Below are positions 1 to 8,585 of a stretch of DNA of 56,519 bases, piece by piece. Source of the stretch: an uncultured Porphyromonadaceae bacterium (GTDB lineage: Bacteria > Bacteroidota > Bacteroidia > Bacteroidales > Muribaculaceae); contig CAMWRH010000013.1 of NCBI GenBank assembly GCA_947176605.1, positions 1-56,519 on the forward strand. The letters are read 5' to 3'. The notes beneath the pieces were generated by a model, which made no database searches, was not told where the DNA came from, and worked only from the letters and a program-made list of their open reading frames with translations. A program made the translations under genes and the position numbers. Each line of letters begins with the position of its first letter. Position 1 is the first letter of the stretch.

Positions 1-268
1 TTTCCGACGATGTGCAAGCCCCGACGCGATTTTTTTCAAAATTTACGCGATTCACGCTCTCAACTCATTGCTATTCAGCGAAATCAATTTATGTAAATTA
101 GTGTTAATTTATGTATATGCAATTTTGGGCAATTATGTTTGACAGCAGGATTACACAGCATTTTTCTTCAACTGTCGGCAGGATTGAGATATTTTCGGGC
201 TTCCGAGCGATGGCAATTTAGACCGCGACATTCATCTCTTTATGTTAATCCACTTTCCTTATAATGAA

Positions 269-317
269 AATGTCAACGAGGAAGCGCCCATATTCAGGCA
301 ATTCTCTCGTTGACATT
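269..317 (-). terminator. Hairpin terminator after the GYF-TM2 gene
   Basis: Perfect 12-base inverted repeat, arms 269-280 and 306-317 (AATGTCAACGAG and its complement). Read on the minus strand it lies 43 bases past the stop codon at 360 and is followed by TTTTCATT, so it fits an intrinsic terminator. The rest of 1-359 is AT-rich and shows no gene. Confidence 0.55.
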
Positions 318-359
318 CTTTGGGGGCATGATCTTGCACCGATTAGTGCCGCTTAATGC

Positions 360-1025
360 TTAGAACAGGGGGAACGTGCTGGAGTTATAGACGTACTTGT
401 CATCAAACTGGCGGTCGGTCATTGTCAGCATCAATATACCCTGTATCAATGTGACTACACTCCACATCCCGCACGTCACTATCGAAAGTACAATCGTGAT
501 TATTCCGGCTGTTACCTTATCAAGATAGAAGTACTGTACTCCGAGATAGCCCAGGAAAATGGCAAGCAGTCCGGCCGTCACTTTCGACTTACCGCTCCAT
601 TGTCCGGGCTGCGGGCGGCCATACTGGCCATACTGCCCGTATTGGCCGTATCCGGCATCAGCCCAATTACCGGGATTGTTAGGGTCGGCCATTCTTTGGC
701 CGTATCCGGATGCTCCATATTCCTGACCGCGTGGCTGATTGCCATAACCGTCGTAGTTCGGCTGCCGTGGAGCGGCGCCGGGGGAGTCAATGTCGATATC
801 CTCTACCCTACTCCGGGAAGCATCGGTGACTTCCGGATGCGGGAAACCACCTCCGGCTTTAGTAGCCAGCAGGGCATTAAGCTCAGCACACGTTCCGGCG
901 CGACGCCATTCGGGCATTCCGGCTGTCCATACCATTGAATCGGCTGTCAGACCGAAGTTTAGCAATTCATCGGCCGACATGGGGCCTTTACTTTGACCAT
1001 CGTATATTATGTACCATTGAGTCAT
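360..1025 (-). CDS. GYF_2-TM2 domain membrane protein
   Basis: 221 residues. Residues 1-50 look like a GYF_2 domain (start MTQWYIIYDGQSKGPMS, then a conserved VWTAGMPEWRRA), a fold that in this family binds proline-rich peptides. Residues about 85-140 are a low-complexity Gly/Tyr/Gln/Pro linker with tandem GQY units. Residues about 146-215 form a TM2 domain: two hydrophobic helices joined by a short turn, with LGYLGVQYFYLDK as the usual signature. It is therefore likely an inner-membrane protein with a cytoplasmic sensor or adaptor head; its partner is unknown. It lies downstream of der, separated by a hairpin at 1080-1111. The ATG at 1025 directly begins the GYF domain, so the start is secure. 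Domain assignment is confident; function is not known. Confidence 0.85.
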   Translation of the reverse strand: MTQWYIIYDGQSKGPMSADELLNFGLTADSMVWTAGMPEWRRAGTCAELNALLATKAGGGFPHPEVTDASRSRVEDIDIDSPGAAPRQPNYDGYGNQPRGQEYGASGYGQRMADPNNPGNWADAGYGQYGQYGQYGRPQPGQWSGKSKVTAGLLAIFLGYLGVQYFYLDKVTAGIITIVLSIVTCGMWSVVTLIQGILMLTMTDRQFDDKYVYNSSTFPLF

Positions 1026-1079
1026 ATCCGTATTTTTTTGTTTTATCTGCGAATTTACAAAATATCTTCATAAACGGCA

Positions 1080-1111
1080 ACACCGCCAATCATTTTGGTG
1101 ACTGGCGGTGT
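1080..1111 (-). terminator. Hairpin between der and the GYF-TM2 gene
   Basis: Perfect 9-base stem (ACACCGCCA, 1080-1088; TGGCGGTGT, 1103-1111) with a 14-base loop, 41 bases past the der stop. The U-run after it is weak in the minus direction, so termination may be partial, or the hairpin may mark an internal processing point. Confidence 0.5.
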
Positions 1112-1152
1112 GATTTTATTTATTTCAGCTGCAAAGCCTCCTGATGATTCGA

Positions 1153-2469
1153 CTACTTGTCGCGCATGAAAATCTGAATCGGAGTGCCAAGGAAATCCCA
1201 TTTGTCGCGGATTTTGTTTTCGAGGAATCTGCGATAAGGTTCCTTCACCCATTGCGGCAGATTGCAGAAGAATACGAACGTGGGCACTACCGCATCCTTA
1301 AGCATCGTGACGTATTTTATCTTCACGAATTTGCCTTTGTTGCTGGGCGGAGGTGTAATCGCTATCTGCTCAAGCATATAGGTATTCAGCTGCGAGGTCG
1401 GGATAATCCTGCGCCGGTTTTCATAGACCTGTATGGCAGTCTCAAGCACTTTGTAAATGCGCTGCTTGGTGAGTGCCGAGGTAAAGAGAATCGGGAAATC
1501 TGTAAAGGGGGCGAATTTGCCGCGCACGGCAGCCTCGTAGCGTTTCTGAGCCTCGAGCGAACGGTCTTCGATGAGATCCCATTTGTTGACGCATACCACG
1601 AGTCCTTTCTTATTTCGCTGGATGAGCGAGAAGATGTTGCCATCCTGTGACTCGATGCCACGAGTGGCATCAATCATGAGTATGCAGACATCGCTTGCCT
1701 CAATTGCGCGTATCGAGCGTATGACACTGTAGTACTCGATATCTTCGCTAACCTTCTGCTTTTTCCGTATGCCGGCTGTGTCAACGAGATAAAAGTCGAA
1801 TCCGAACTTATTGTATCTATGATAGATAGAATCACGGGTAGTGCCGGCTATATCGGTGACGATATGGCGCTCTTCACCGATAAACGCGTTGATCAGTGAG
1901 GATTTTCCCGCATTCGGGCGCCCTACGATTGCAAATTTCGCCACATTGTCTTCGGGGCGGTCATCGTCAGAGGGTTCCGGCATATCGGCTACGACGAGAT
2001 CCAGGAGGTCGCCGGTACCGGCACCGTTGGCAGAAGACACTTCGACCGGATCTCCAAGTCCGAGGGAATAGAACTCCGGCACGTTGAAGCGTGCATCACC
2101 CTTGTCTTCCTTGTTGGCCACAAGTATTACCGGCTTCTTTGATCTGCGCAGTATCGCGGCTACCTTGTCATCGAGATCGGTCACACCTACCGAAGCGTCC
2201 ACCACAAACAGTATTACATCTGCTTCCTGTATGGCGATTTCCACCTGCTTGTTGATTTCCTCCTCGAACACGTCGTCGGAATTAACCACCCATCCGCCGG
2301 TATCCACAATCGAGAATTCCTGACCGTTCCAATCTACTTTTCCATACTGGCGGTCGCGCGTTGTGCCCGCAGTATCATCCACGATGGCTGAACGAGTCTG
2401 CGTCAAACGGTTGAACAGTGTGCTTTTGCCCACGTTCGGCCGCCCTACTATTGCTACTAATCTACTCAT
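1153..2469 (-). CDS. der: Ribosome-assembly GTPase Der (EngA)
   Basis: 438 residues, normal length for Der. Two tandem GTPase domains are visible. The first has GRPNVGKST at residues 9-17, DTGG near 57-60 and NKED at 119-122. The second has GRPNAGKSS at 183-191, then DTAGIRKK and NKWD. A C-terminal KH-like domain of about 110 residues follows. Der is an essential GTPase that helps mature the 50S ribosomal subunit. It is the last gene of the minus-strand group yceD-rpmF-fabH-era-der and lies 121 bases after era. No separate promoter of the TAnnTTTG type is obvious just upstream, so transcription from the era side is likely. Confidence 0.97.
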   Translation of the reverse strand: MSRLVAIVGRPNVGKSTLFNRLTQTRSAIVDDTAGTTRDRQYGKVDWNGQEFSIVDTGGWVVNSDDVFEEEINKQVEIAIQEADVILFVVDASVGVTDLDDKVAAILRRSKKPVILVANKEDKGDARFNVPEFYSLGLGDPVEVSSANGAGTGDLLDLVVADMPEPSDDDRPEDNVAKFAIVGRPNAGKSSLINAFIGEERHIVTDIAGTTRDSIYHRYNKFGFDFYLVDTAGIRKKQKVSEDIEYYSVIRSIRAIEASDVCILMIDATRGIESQDGNIFSLIQRNKKGLVVCVNKWDLIEDRSLEAQKRYEAAVRGKFAPFTDFPILFTSALTKQRIYKVLETAIQVYENRRRIIPTSQLNTYMLEQIAITPPPSNKGKFVKIKYVTMLKDAVVPTFVFFCNLPQWVKEPYRRFLENKIRDKWDFLGTPIQIFMRDK

Positions 2470-2590
2470 TATAAGAGTCTCTTGTTACTAAAGTTGTCTG
2501 ACTTATTCTGGCTGATGAATCGGGGGATAATTCTTCCGGACCGCAGTGCCGGCATTCCGGGGCCTTATGCCACACCGGGCCCGTCGGGAA

Positions 2591-3502
2591 TCATTCGATG
2601 TAACCGAACTGTTTCAGTTTATTCTCCCGATTACGCCAATCCTTCTCTACTTTCACGAAGATTTCGAGAAATACCTTCTTGTCGAAGAATTTTTCAATAT
2701 CCAGTCTGGACTCGATGCCGACCTTTTTGATTTTGTCGCCACCCTTTCCGATGATGATCCCCTTCTGCGAGTCACGCTCTACGTATATCACAGCCATGAT
2801 ATGGATCGCATTCTCCTTTTCGTCGAATTTTTCTACCACGACTTCGGTGCTATACGGGATTTCCTTATCGTAGTTCTGGAGGAGTTTCTCACGGATTATT
2901 TCAGTGACGAAGAATCTTGCGGGCTTATCGGTAAGGGCATCTTTACCGAAATACGGGGGAGCTACGGGAAGAAGCTCCACAATACGTGCCTTCAGATTAT
3001 CGACATTGAACTTTTCGGTGGCGGAAGTGGGGAAGATTTCCGCATTGGGAAGACGTTTCTTCCAGTCGGCCACCAGAGCGTCGAGCTGTTCGTTGTTCTT
3101 CAACAGGTCTACCTTATTGATTACGAGCAGCACCGGGATTGTCTCCTTGGCCACGCGTGCAAGGAAATCTGCATTCTTTTCAGGATCCTCGACTACATCG
3201 GTGACGTAGAGCAGGATATCCGCATCCGTAAGGGCACCTTCTGAAAATTCAAGCATTGACTCCTGAAGACGGTATTTGGGTTTGAGCACACCGGGTGTAT
3301 CAGAATATACGATCTGATACTCCGGAGTATTGACGATTCCCATGATACGGTGACGTGTGGTCTGCGCCTTGTTGGTGATAATGGATATGCGCTCGCCGAC
3401 GAGATCATTCATCAGTGTAGATTTACCCACATTAGGGTTGCCTACTATGTTGACGAAGCCCGCGCGGTGTTCGGGGGCTACGTTATTGGTTTCGTTTTCC
3501 AT
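2591..3502 (-). CDS. era: GTPase Era, 16S rRNA maturation
   Basis: 303 residues. The N-terminal GTPase domain carries GNPNVGKST at residues 21-29, DTPG and NKVD. The C-terminal KH domain carries GIIIGKGGDKIKK, which in Era binds the 3' end of 16S rRNA during 30S assembly. Length and domain order are normal. The ATG at 3502 leaves an acidic lead of about 13 residues before the G domain, typical for the phylum. It is followed by der and preceded, after a strong hairpin at 3603-3630, by fabH, so it may have its own promoter in the 100 bases upstream. The sequence TATATAACCC there is a possible, unproven element. Confidence 0.97.
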   Translation of the reverse strand: MENETNNVAPEHRAGFVNIVGNPNVGKSTLMNDLVGERISIITNKAQTTRHRIMGIVNTPEYQIVYSDTPGVLKPKYRLQESMLEFSEGALTDADILLYVTDVVEDPEKNADFLARVAKETIPVLLVINKVDLLKNNEQLDALVADWKKRLPNAEIFPTSATEKFNVDNLKARIVELLPVAPPYFGKDALTDKPARFFVTEIIREKLLQNYDKEIPYSTEVVVEKFDEKENAIHIMAVIYVERDSQKGIIIGKGGDKIKKVGIESRLDIEKFFDKKVFLEIFVKVEKDWRNRENKLKQFGYIE

Positions 3503-3602
3503 AATATGAAAATGTTTAATTCTATTGATTGGAGCTCATTAGAATCAGGACTGACCTATTGACCCCGTAATATCAACATTCGAAGGGTTATATAAGTTTT
3601 AA

Positions 3603-3630
3603 GCGGCCTGCTGCTCTCGCAGCAGGCCGC
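3603..3630. terminator. Strong bidirectional hairpin between fabH and era
   Basis: Perfect 12-base stem (3603-3614 with 3619-3630) and a TCTC loop. AGAAGTTTTT follows on the plus strand and TTAAAACTT on the minus strand. It probably ends most transcripts that leave fabH. The rest of 3503-3819 holds no convincing gene. Confidence 0.75.
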
Positions 3631-3819
3631 AGAAGTTTTTATAGAATCAGGATGTGTGCCACTGCGACATATTGGGCTCAGAATGATTTTCTGGCCGGGT
3701 GCCGCCGGAGACACATATTCTGATGAACATCCGTCAGAAAGCAGATCAGTGCAGGATGCCACAGTGACCCTCTACAGATGATGGCCTGCAGCAGCCTGCG
3801 CGACATAATCCACAGACTG

Positions 3820-4812
3820 TCATTTGGGATTTATAGCCCAGATCAGGTAAAGCGCTCCCCATGTGAATCCCGCACCAAATGCGGTCATGACAATCTTGTC
3901 GCCCTTATGCAGCCGGTCTTTGTATTCATCAAGGCACAGTGGAATCGATGCGGCCGAGGTATTGCCGTAATGCTGAATATTTACCAGGACCTTTTCCTCC
4001 GGCACTTTCAGTCGGCCACCGACGGCCTCGATGATGCGCAGGTTGGCCTGATGGGGCACAAACCAGTCGATTTCATCGACAGTAAGACCGTTACGTTTCA
4101 TCACATTCTGAGAGGATGAAAGCATATCGCTTACAGCATGTTTATATACTGCACGCCCTTCCTGGTATACGAAATGCTCGCCGGCATCTACCGTTTCGTG
4201 ACTTGCAGGGGTGACGCTGCCTCCGGCTTTCATCAGGAGATGTGGAAGTCCGGTGCCGTCGATATGGAATTCACCGTCGATGACGCCGAGATTTTCAGAT
4301 GACGGCTCTACAAGGACAGCCGCCGCCGCATCACCGAAGAGGGGGCATGTGGCACGGTCATCGTAGTTGGTCATGCTCGACATTTTCTCGGCGCAGACCA
4401 CAATTATTTTCTTATATAGTCCCGATTCGATATAAGCGCGGGCAGCCTGCATAGTCACGATAAAACCGGCACATGCAGCCTGTATGTCGTAACCGTATGC
4501 ATTGTTGAGACCACATTCATGCAGGATTACACTTGCTGTCGAAGGGAAACGATAGTCAGGATTTGAAGTGGCACAGATCAGGAGATCAATATCCTCCCGG
4601 GGAGTGCCGGTATCAGCAAGCAGCTTGCTGACGGCTTTTATGCCCAGATAGCTGGAACCCGCACCCTTTTCCTTGAGAATACGACGCTCCTTTATACCTA
4701 CTCTGGTGGTGATCCACTCGTCGTTGGTATCCACCATGTGGGAGAGCATTTCATTGTCCAGAATATCGTCAGGCACATATGAGGCTATGCCGCTGATTAT
4801 TGCGTGTTGCAT
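3820..4812 (-). CDS. fabH: 3-oxoacyl-ACP synthase III
   Basis: 330 residues, standard for FabH. The enzyme condenses acetyl-CoA or branched acyl-CoA with malonyl-ACP to start fatty acid synthesis in the cytoplasm. The catalytic triad is visible: Cys114 in QAACAGFI, His254 in VPHQAN and Asn284 in GNTSAAS. It sits directly after rpmF, the order found across many bacteria, linking envelope lipid synthesis to ribosome supply. A 52-base inverted-repeat leader (4860-4911) lies between rpmF and this start. The assignment to FabH, and not FabB/F, is clear from the Cys-His-Asn set and the FabH-type N-terminus. Confidence 0.97.
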   Translation of the reverse strand: MQHAIISGIASYVPDDILDNEMLSHMVDTNDEWITTRVGIKERRILKEKGAGSSYLGIKAVSKLLADTGTPREDIDLLICATSNPDYRFPSTASVILHECGLNNAYGYDIQAACAGFIVTMQAARAYIESGLYKKIIVVCAEKMSSMTNYDDRATCPLFGDAAAAVLVEPSSENLGVIDGEFHIDGTGLPHLLMKAGGSVTPASHETVDAGEHFVYQEGRAVYKHAVSDMLSSSQNVMKRNGLTVDEIDWFVPHQANLRIIEAVGGRLKVPEEKVLVNIQHYGNTSAASIPLCLDEYKDRLHKGDKIVMTAFGAGFTWGALYLIWAINPK

Positions 4813-4859
4813 AACTGGGGAGGTAATAATTTTTTTGATAATGTGAGGGGTTAATATGT

Positions 4860-4911
4860 TTTAGATTGCCTATGCCCGGAGGGCTTCCTCTCAGGCAATA
4901 GACAATCTAAA
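4860..4911 (-). promoter_or_regulatory. Stem-loop leader between rpmF and fabH
   Basis: Outer arms TTTAGATTG (4860-4868) and CAATCTAAA (4903-4911) pair perfectly. Inside, an ATTGCCT/AGGCAAT pair offers a competing fold. No U-run follows, so processing, attenuation or simple mRNA protection are all possible. Confidence 0.45.
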
Positions 4912-5033
4912 GCGGGGAGTCGGCGCAATTGACGGAGAAACGGAGGTCACTCCGGCGCGCCTTCCGGAAATTCCGGAGCGGCCATGAAAAATACCGCTTC
5001 GGGATAGACTTTCCGAGAGCCTTAGCGAGGCTA

Positions 5034-5222
5034 TCAGAGAGTCACGGCGTCCTTATCGATTACGAGCTTGCCACGATAGTAGCCGCACTCGCCGCATACG
5101 TAGTGATACATATGCCATGCACCGCAGTTGGGGCAGATGGCGAGAGTGGGGATAAGAGCCTTGTCGTGTGTGCGACGTTTCGCAGTTCTGGTATGCGATT
5201 GTCTGCGTTTGGGATGTGCCAT
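5034..5222 (-). CDS. rpmF: 50S ribosomal protein L32
   Basis: 62 residues with the basic N-terminus MAHPKRRQSHTRTAKRRTHD. Four zinc-ligand cysteines sit at positions 30, 33, 43 and 46 (CPNC and CGEC), so this is the zinc-containing form of L32. It is a structural protein of the large ribosomal subunit. It lies 64 bases after yceD and before fabH, the classic yceD-rpmF-fabH order. The Zn-ligand set means it is not the C-minus paralogue that some bacteria induce under zinc limitation. Confidence 0.97.
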   Translation of the reverse strand: MAHPKRRQSHTRTAKRRTHDKALIPTLAICPNCGAWHMYHYVCGECGYYRGKLVIDKDAVTL

Positions 5223-5286
5223 TTTCTATGTGCTTTTAATTGTTTTTATCTGTTGGTTGCATCCTGCATGGGCAGGATATCTGAAA

Positions 5287-5832
5287 TCAGTCTTCGGCGC
5301 CCGGCACGCTGGGATCAATCTCACCGGCATCGGCATAGCCGGAGGCATCTTCATCATCGGCTCCGTCATTGTCAGAAGCGGCCGAACGATGTTTGCTGAG
5401 AGCGGTCAGCATGGCTCGGTTGCATTTTCCTATCGGATGGACGTGGCGCAGGGGGATGCAGAGCACTATCGTGTCGTACAGCATGTAAGCCACATTCAGA
5501 TAGGGATTGCTTTCGGGAATCACGAGTATATCGTCGCTCTCATCGTTGTAGGAATCTCCGTACTTCACTATGATGTGATAGTCGGTGGAGATTTCTATTT
5601 CGAGAGGGTCAAGACATCGGTCGCAGGCCACTTCCACGTAGCCTTGACAATGAAATGTGCAGTCATAGACATCGTGCTTCTTTTCAAGATCCAGATGCAC
5701 CTTTACATCCGCCTTATGGATGTCGGTGCGCTCCATGTTCTTGAAGAACTCAGTGTCTACGACAAAATCCTGCTCATGATGTCCATCCTTGAGCTGGGCG
5801 AGCTGCACTTTATATGCTGTGAATTTTCCCAC
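5287..5832 (-). CDS. yceD: YceD / DUF177 family protein (23S rRNA accumulation protein)
   Basis: 181 residues from a GTG start at 5832, giving MGKFTAYKVQL, the usual N-terminus of Bacteroidales members. The longer frame reaches a TTG at 5916, but that TTG is the -33 element of the promoter, so it cannot be the start. Family features seen: the CDRCL motif in the middle of the protein, followed by a charged region, and an acidic Asp/Glu/Ser-rich tail of about 35 residues. In E. coli YceD is needed for normal 23S rRNA levels; its exact role is unsettled. It is first in the ribosome/fatty-acid operon and has a short leader of about 45 bases. Confidence 0.92.
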   Translation of the reverse strand: MGKFTAYKVQLAQLKDGHHEQDFVVDTEFFKNMERTDIHKADVKVHLDLEKKHDVYDCTFHCQGYVEVACDRCLDPLEIEISTDYHIIVKYGDSYNDESDDILVIPESNPYLNVAYMLYDTIVLCIPLRHVHPIGKCNRAMLTALSKHRSAASDNDGADDEDASGYADAGEIDPSVPGAED

Positions 5833-5885
5833 GTTTATGCTATTCTTTGAGGGCCGTAGTGGCCCATATATTAAAAAAAGCGCCA

Positions 5886-5916
5886 CAAAGTTAGTTAGTT
5901 TCTTGATAATTACCAA
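5886..5916 (-). promoter_or_regulatory. Promoter of the yceD-rpmF-fabH operon
   Basis: On the minus strand TTG (5914-5916), a 20-base spacer and TAACTTTG (5886-5893) match the Bacteroidetes -33/-7 consensus. The predicted mRNA start near 5880 rules out translation from the upstream TTG and supports the GTG at 5832. Confidence 0.8.
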
Positions 5917-6011
5917 CTTCTTTGGGCACTTTTTTTGGTTAAACTCTGTTTTATTCCGGTTTTAGGCCCATATAAGGGCACTTTTTAAACCATTTTCAAT
6001 ATTTCAGGGTG

Positions 6012-6031
6012 TGCCGGAATGATTTCCGGCA
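6012..6031 (-). terminator. Hairpin after the M6 protease gene
   Basis: Perfect 8-base stem TGCCGGAA/TTCCGGCA with a 4-base loop, 32 bases past the stop codon at 6063. No long U-run follows. The stretch 5917-6062 otherwise only holds a twice-repeated GGGCACTTTTT (5924-5934, 5976-5986). Confidence 0.5.
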
Positions 6032-6062
6032 GGCACGGGGCCTTCTCATCCGAGTCGGCTGA

Positions 6063-8171
6063 TCAGCGCACCTGAACCTTCGCAGTGGCGCCGTTGGCGA
6101 CTACGATGTATACGCCAGCCGGAAGATCGGTCATGCCGCATTCCACGCCGCTCATGTTGTATACACGCGCCCCTTCGGGAGCGGTAATACATCCCTGACC
6201 GCCAAAAATCATGGGGATTTCTCCGGCCACACCATCGACGCCGTCGACACCAACGTCCTCCATGTCGGCAGGCACGAAATTAATGACATTTGAAGTCACT
6301 GCTCCGGGCACACCGTTGAACGGACGTACATAAGCGGAGAATGTCTGGGTCCACTGATTGGCTGTGATGTTCTTTACAAAATACTGAGATACGTTACCTA
6401 CACTCGTCTCCTGCAGGCCATCCACAGGGAATACATTTCCGTTAGAGTCGCGACGTGTCACGGTAAGTAAATAATCAGTAGCCCCAGCCACCTTATTCCA
6501 CGTCAGCCACACGATACGGTCGGCAGCGTTCACCTGAGGATTCTCAGCAACTACGGGAGCCTCATCCAGGGGAGAGCACTTATTATAATCAAACGATGCT
6601 GCCCCTGTACCCCAATCGTAACTGATGTTAGAAATCGTCACATTAAGCGCCTTGCGCAGACAGGCCGGCACAAGGATATTCATCTGCGGAGTAATGTACA
6701 CATAATCTTCAAAATCGCCGGGCCATGCTGTGAAATCTGAACTTGGGCCAATCAGCTCCACATACGGTGTAGATCCGGAATTTACCATATTCTGCCGCCA
6801 TATGTTATAGTTGAAATCTATTCGCCAGATCAGTATGCCATGCTCAGGCACAGTGGCATCCCACGAATCATAACCACGGGTTTCTACAACGTAGTACTCC
6901 GAACTGTATGTACCACCACCCTGAGGTATGCGGAGGCGCACTGCATTACGGTCAGCCTGCGTCAGGGGGTTGAGGTTATATGTAGTCCCATCCACGGCAT
7001 CCGTATATTCCAACCAGCGGCACAGCCACTGCTCATAGGCTGAGTATGTGGGAGGACAAGTGGAAAGGTTGTTATAGCTACCCTGGTCCATAATTGAATA
7101 TCGTCCGGGAGTCTTGCATCCGTTATAGCCGGTATCATACAGGTCGGGCAGACCAAGCACATGACCGAACTCATGACAGAATGCTCCGATTCCATCCAGA
7201 TATGGCTGGTCGGCCTCAGGGATCAGGCGCGAGCCGTTGAGCTCGTTGGAGCAAGCATAGCACTGCAGCTCCACACCATCGCGCACCTGACGGGGCAAAT
7301 CAAGAGCACTTCCATAAGCCAATGTAAAACGGCGATAATCACTCTGATGGGGCCATATTGTAGTTTCTCCGCCACCATCAGCCTGACCATAACCGCTGAA
7401 GAAAAAGAAGATATTGTCGATTATGCCATTCTGATCATAATCATAGATTGAAAAATCAATCTCATCGTCCAAAGCTTCCATGGCCTCGGCTATCGCCACA
7501 CCAAAGCGGGCATTTTTGTCGGTAAGTGGCAGACGGCTGTCGACATCCTCCTTATTCGTATACCAGGCCGAGGTATGCTGCAGCTTTACAGGACCATACA
7601 CATCAAACTGAGGAGCAAACACACCATTGGATGCATCTTTAAAATAATCTCTGGCAGAGCCCTGGGCTCCGTAATCACTGTAACCCTCCTCGTTGCAGAA
7701 ACGCGTGAACTGCGCCTGGGGGTCAGCTGAAGAATACGGCTTATCCGCATACTCAAGCAGAATCACACATGAACGGACGACATCGTTAGGATCCTTAGGC
7801 ACGGTCGGGAATGTGGTACGACCTTTATCGGCGCCTGATGCCACTATGTCAGCCATACGGTGCACGTTTCTCGACACAGGCTGAATGTCGGCAGGGAGCT
7901 CGGCACGAAGCATCTCGATATCAGTCTCCGCAAAGCGCAAAGCCTTGCCGTTGCGGTATGCCTGCTCAAGACGGCCATTACTGTATTCGAGGATATTCTC
8001 ACATTCAGCATCCGTAATGTAGCTGAAATACTCATTGCCATGCAAACGATACTCTACGACAGAGCCATCCGGATTGACATGACGCATGAGTTCAGGTGAT
8101 GCCGGACGGGCCGCAGCTATCAAAGGAAGAGCTGCCAATGCACCGAGGGCAATGAGTTTCTGAAGTCTCAT
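6063..8171 (-). CDS. Secreted M6 family metalloprotease with T9SS-like tail
   Basis: About 702 residues from the ATG at 8171, where a clean signal peptide begins (MRLQKLIALGALAALPLIAAA). A longer frame reaches 8258 but runs through a terminator-like hairpin, so I reject it. The catalytic zinc motif HEFGHVLGLPD (HExxHxxGxxD) lies near residue 335, preceded by the Asp/Gly-rich region typical of immune-inhibitor-A-like M6 peptidases. A fibronectin-like module and a C-terminal tail follow, with VYNMSGVECG, LPAGVYIVV and the end KVQVR, which resembles a type A T9SS sorting domain. It is likely exported, then anchored or released at the cell surface to degrade host or dietary protein. No clear pro-domain boundary is visible. 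Confidence 0.9.
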   Translation of the reverse strand: MRLQKLIALGALAALPLIAAARPASPELMRHVNPDGSVVEYRLHGNEYFSYITDAECENILEYSNGRLEQAYRNGKALRFAETDIEMLRAELPADIQPVSRNVHRMADIVASGADKGRTTFPTVPKDPNDVVRSCVILLEYADKPYSSADPQAQFTRFCNEEGYSDYGAQGSARDYFKDASNGVFAPQFDVYGPVKLQHTSAWYTNKEDVDSRLPLTDKNARFGVAIAEAMEALDDEIDFSIYDYDQNGIIDNIFFFFSGYGQADGGGETTIWPHQSDYRRFTLAYGSALDLPRQVRDGVELQCYACSNELNGSRLIPEADQPYLDGIGAFCHEFGHVLGLPDLYDTGYNGCKTPGRYSIMDQGSYNNLSTCPPTYSAYEQWLCRWLEYTDAVDGTTYNLNPLTQADRNAVRLRIPQGGGTYSSEYYVVETRGYDSWDATVPEHGILIWRIDFNYNIWRQNMVNSGSTPYVELIGPSSDFTAWPGDFEDYVYITPQMNILVPACLRKALNVTISNISYDWGTGAASFDYNKCSPLDEAPVVAENPQVNAADRIVWLTWNKVAGATDYLLTVTRRDSNGNVFPVDGLQETSVGNVSQYFVKNITANQWTQTFSAYVRPFNGVPGAVTSNVINFVPADMEDVGVDGVDGVAGEIPMIFGGQGCITAPEGARVYNMSGVECGMTDLPAGVYIVVANGATAKVQVR

Positions 8172-8200
8172 AAGCGCTATGATGTATATGGTTACGTTAT

Positions 8201-8250
8201 AAAAAAGCCCTCTCCTTGCACGCCATGAAATCTTCATGGCTACGGAGGGG
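8201..8250 (-). terminator. Terminator after tRNA-Arg
   Basis: On the minus strand a two-part stem (8244-8250 with 8209-8215, one G-U pair; inner 8-base perfect stem 8222-8229 with 8233-8240) is followed by GC and six U (8201-8206). It ends the tRNA transcript only 30 bases before the protease ATG at 8171. Confidence 0.7.
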
Positions 8251-8307
8251 GAATACATCCCGACCCGCTTCAGGAGGGATTGTTAATTTATTATGGAAGA
8301 ATAATTG

Positions 8308-8379
8308 TACCTCCGAGGAGAATCGAACTCCTATCTAAAGTTTAGGAAACTTCTATTCTATCCGTTGAACTACAGAGGC
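8308..8379 (-). tRNA. tRNA-Arg (anticodon CCT)
   Basis: 72 bases fold into a full cloverleaf: acceptor 5' GCCTCTG with CGGAGGT (first pair G-U), D stem GTTC/GAAT, anticodon stem GAAGT/ACTTT with loop TTCCTAA, four-base variable region, T stem AGGAG/CTCCT with TTCGATT loop, discriminator A. Anticodon CCT reads the AGG codon. CCA is not encoded. It has its own promoter (8442-8472) and terminator. Confidence 0.93.
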
Positions 8380-8441
8380 TTATTACTGACAGAATCCCAA
8401 TCATCGGCCTGCAGACATATCACCGGAATCCTTTCATTATG

Positions 8442-8472
8442 CAAATATAGGGCATTATCAGTGACCTACCAA
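8442..8472 (-). promoter_or_regulatory. Promoter of tRNA-Arg
   Basis: Minus strand TTG (8470-8472), 20-base spacer, TATATTTG (8442-8449). It is an exact consensus fit about 65 bases upstream of the tRNA 5' end. The remainder of 8380-8585 is AT-rich and holds no gene. Confidence 0.78.
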
Positions 8473-8585
8473 CAAAGTCTTAAAAAAAAATCGTAAAAAA
8501 TATTAAAAACGCCATTCCACACATTCTGCATCACCCCCCGAAAGCCGTCGGCCATCACTACGAGTCTGATTGCAGCCACTGTGAT

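Noticed and set aside
134..141. TATGTTTG box as a promoter
   Set aside because: No gene lies downstream on the plus strand before the convergent gene at 360; likely chance.
3556..3762. 68-codon minus-strand frame between fabH and era
   Set aside because: Crosses the strong hairpin at 3603-3630 and has no recognisable features.
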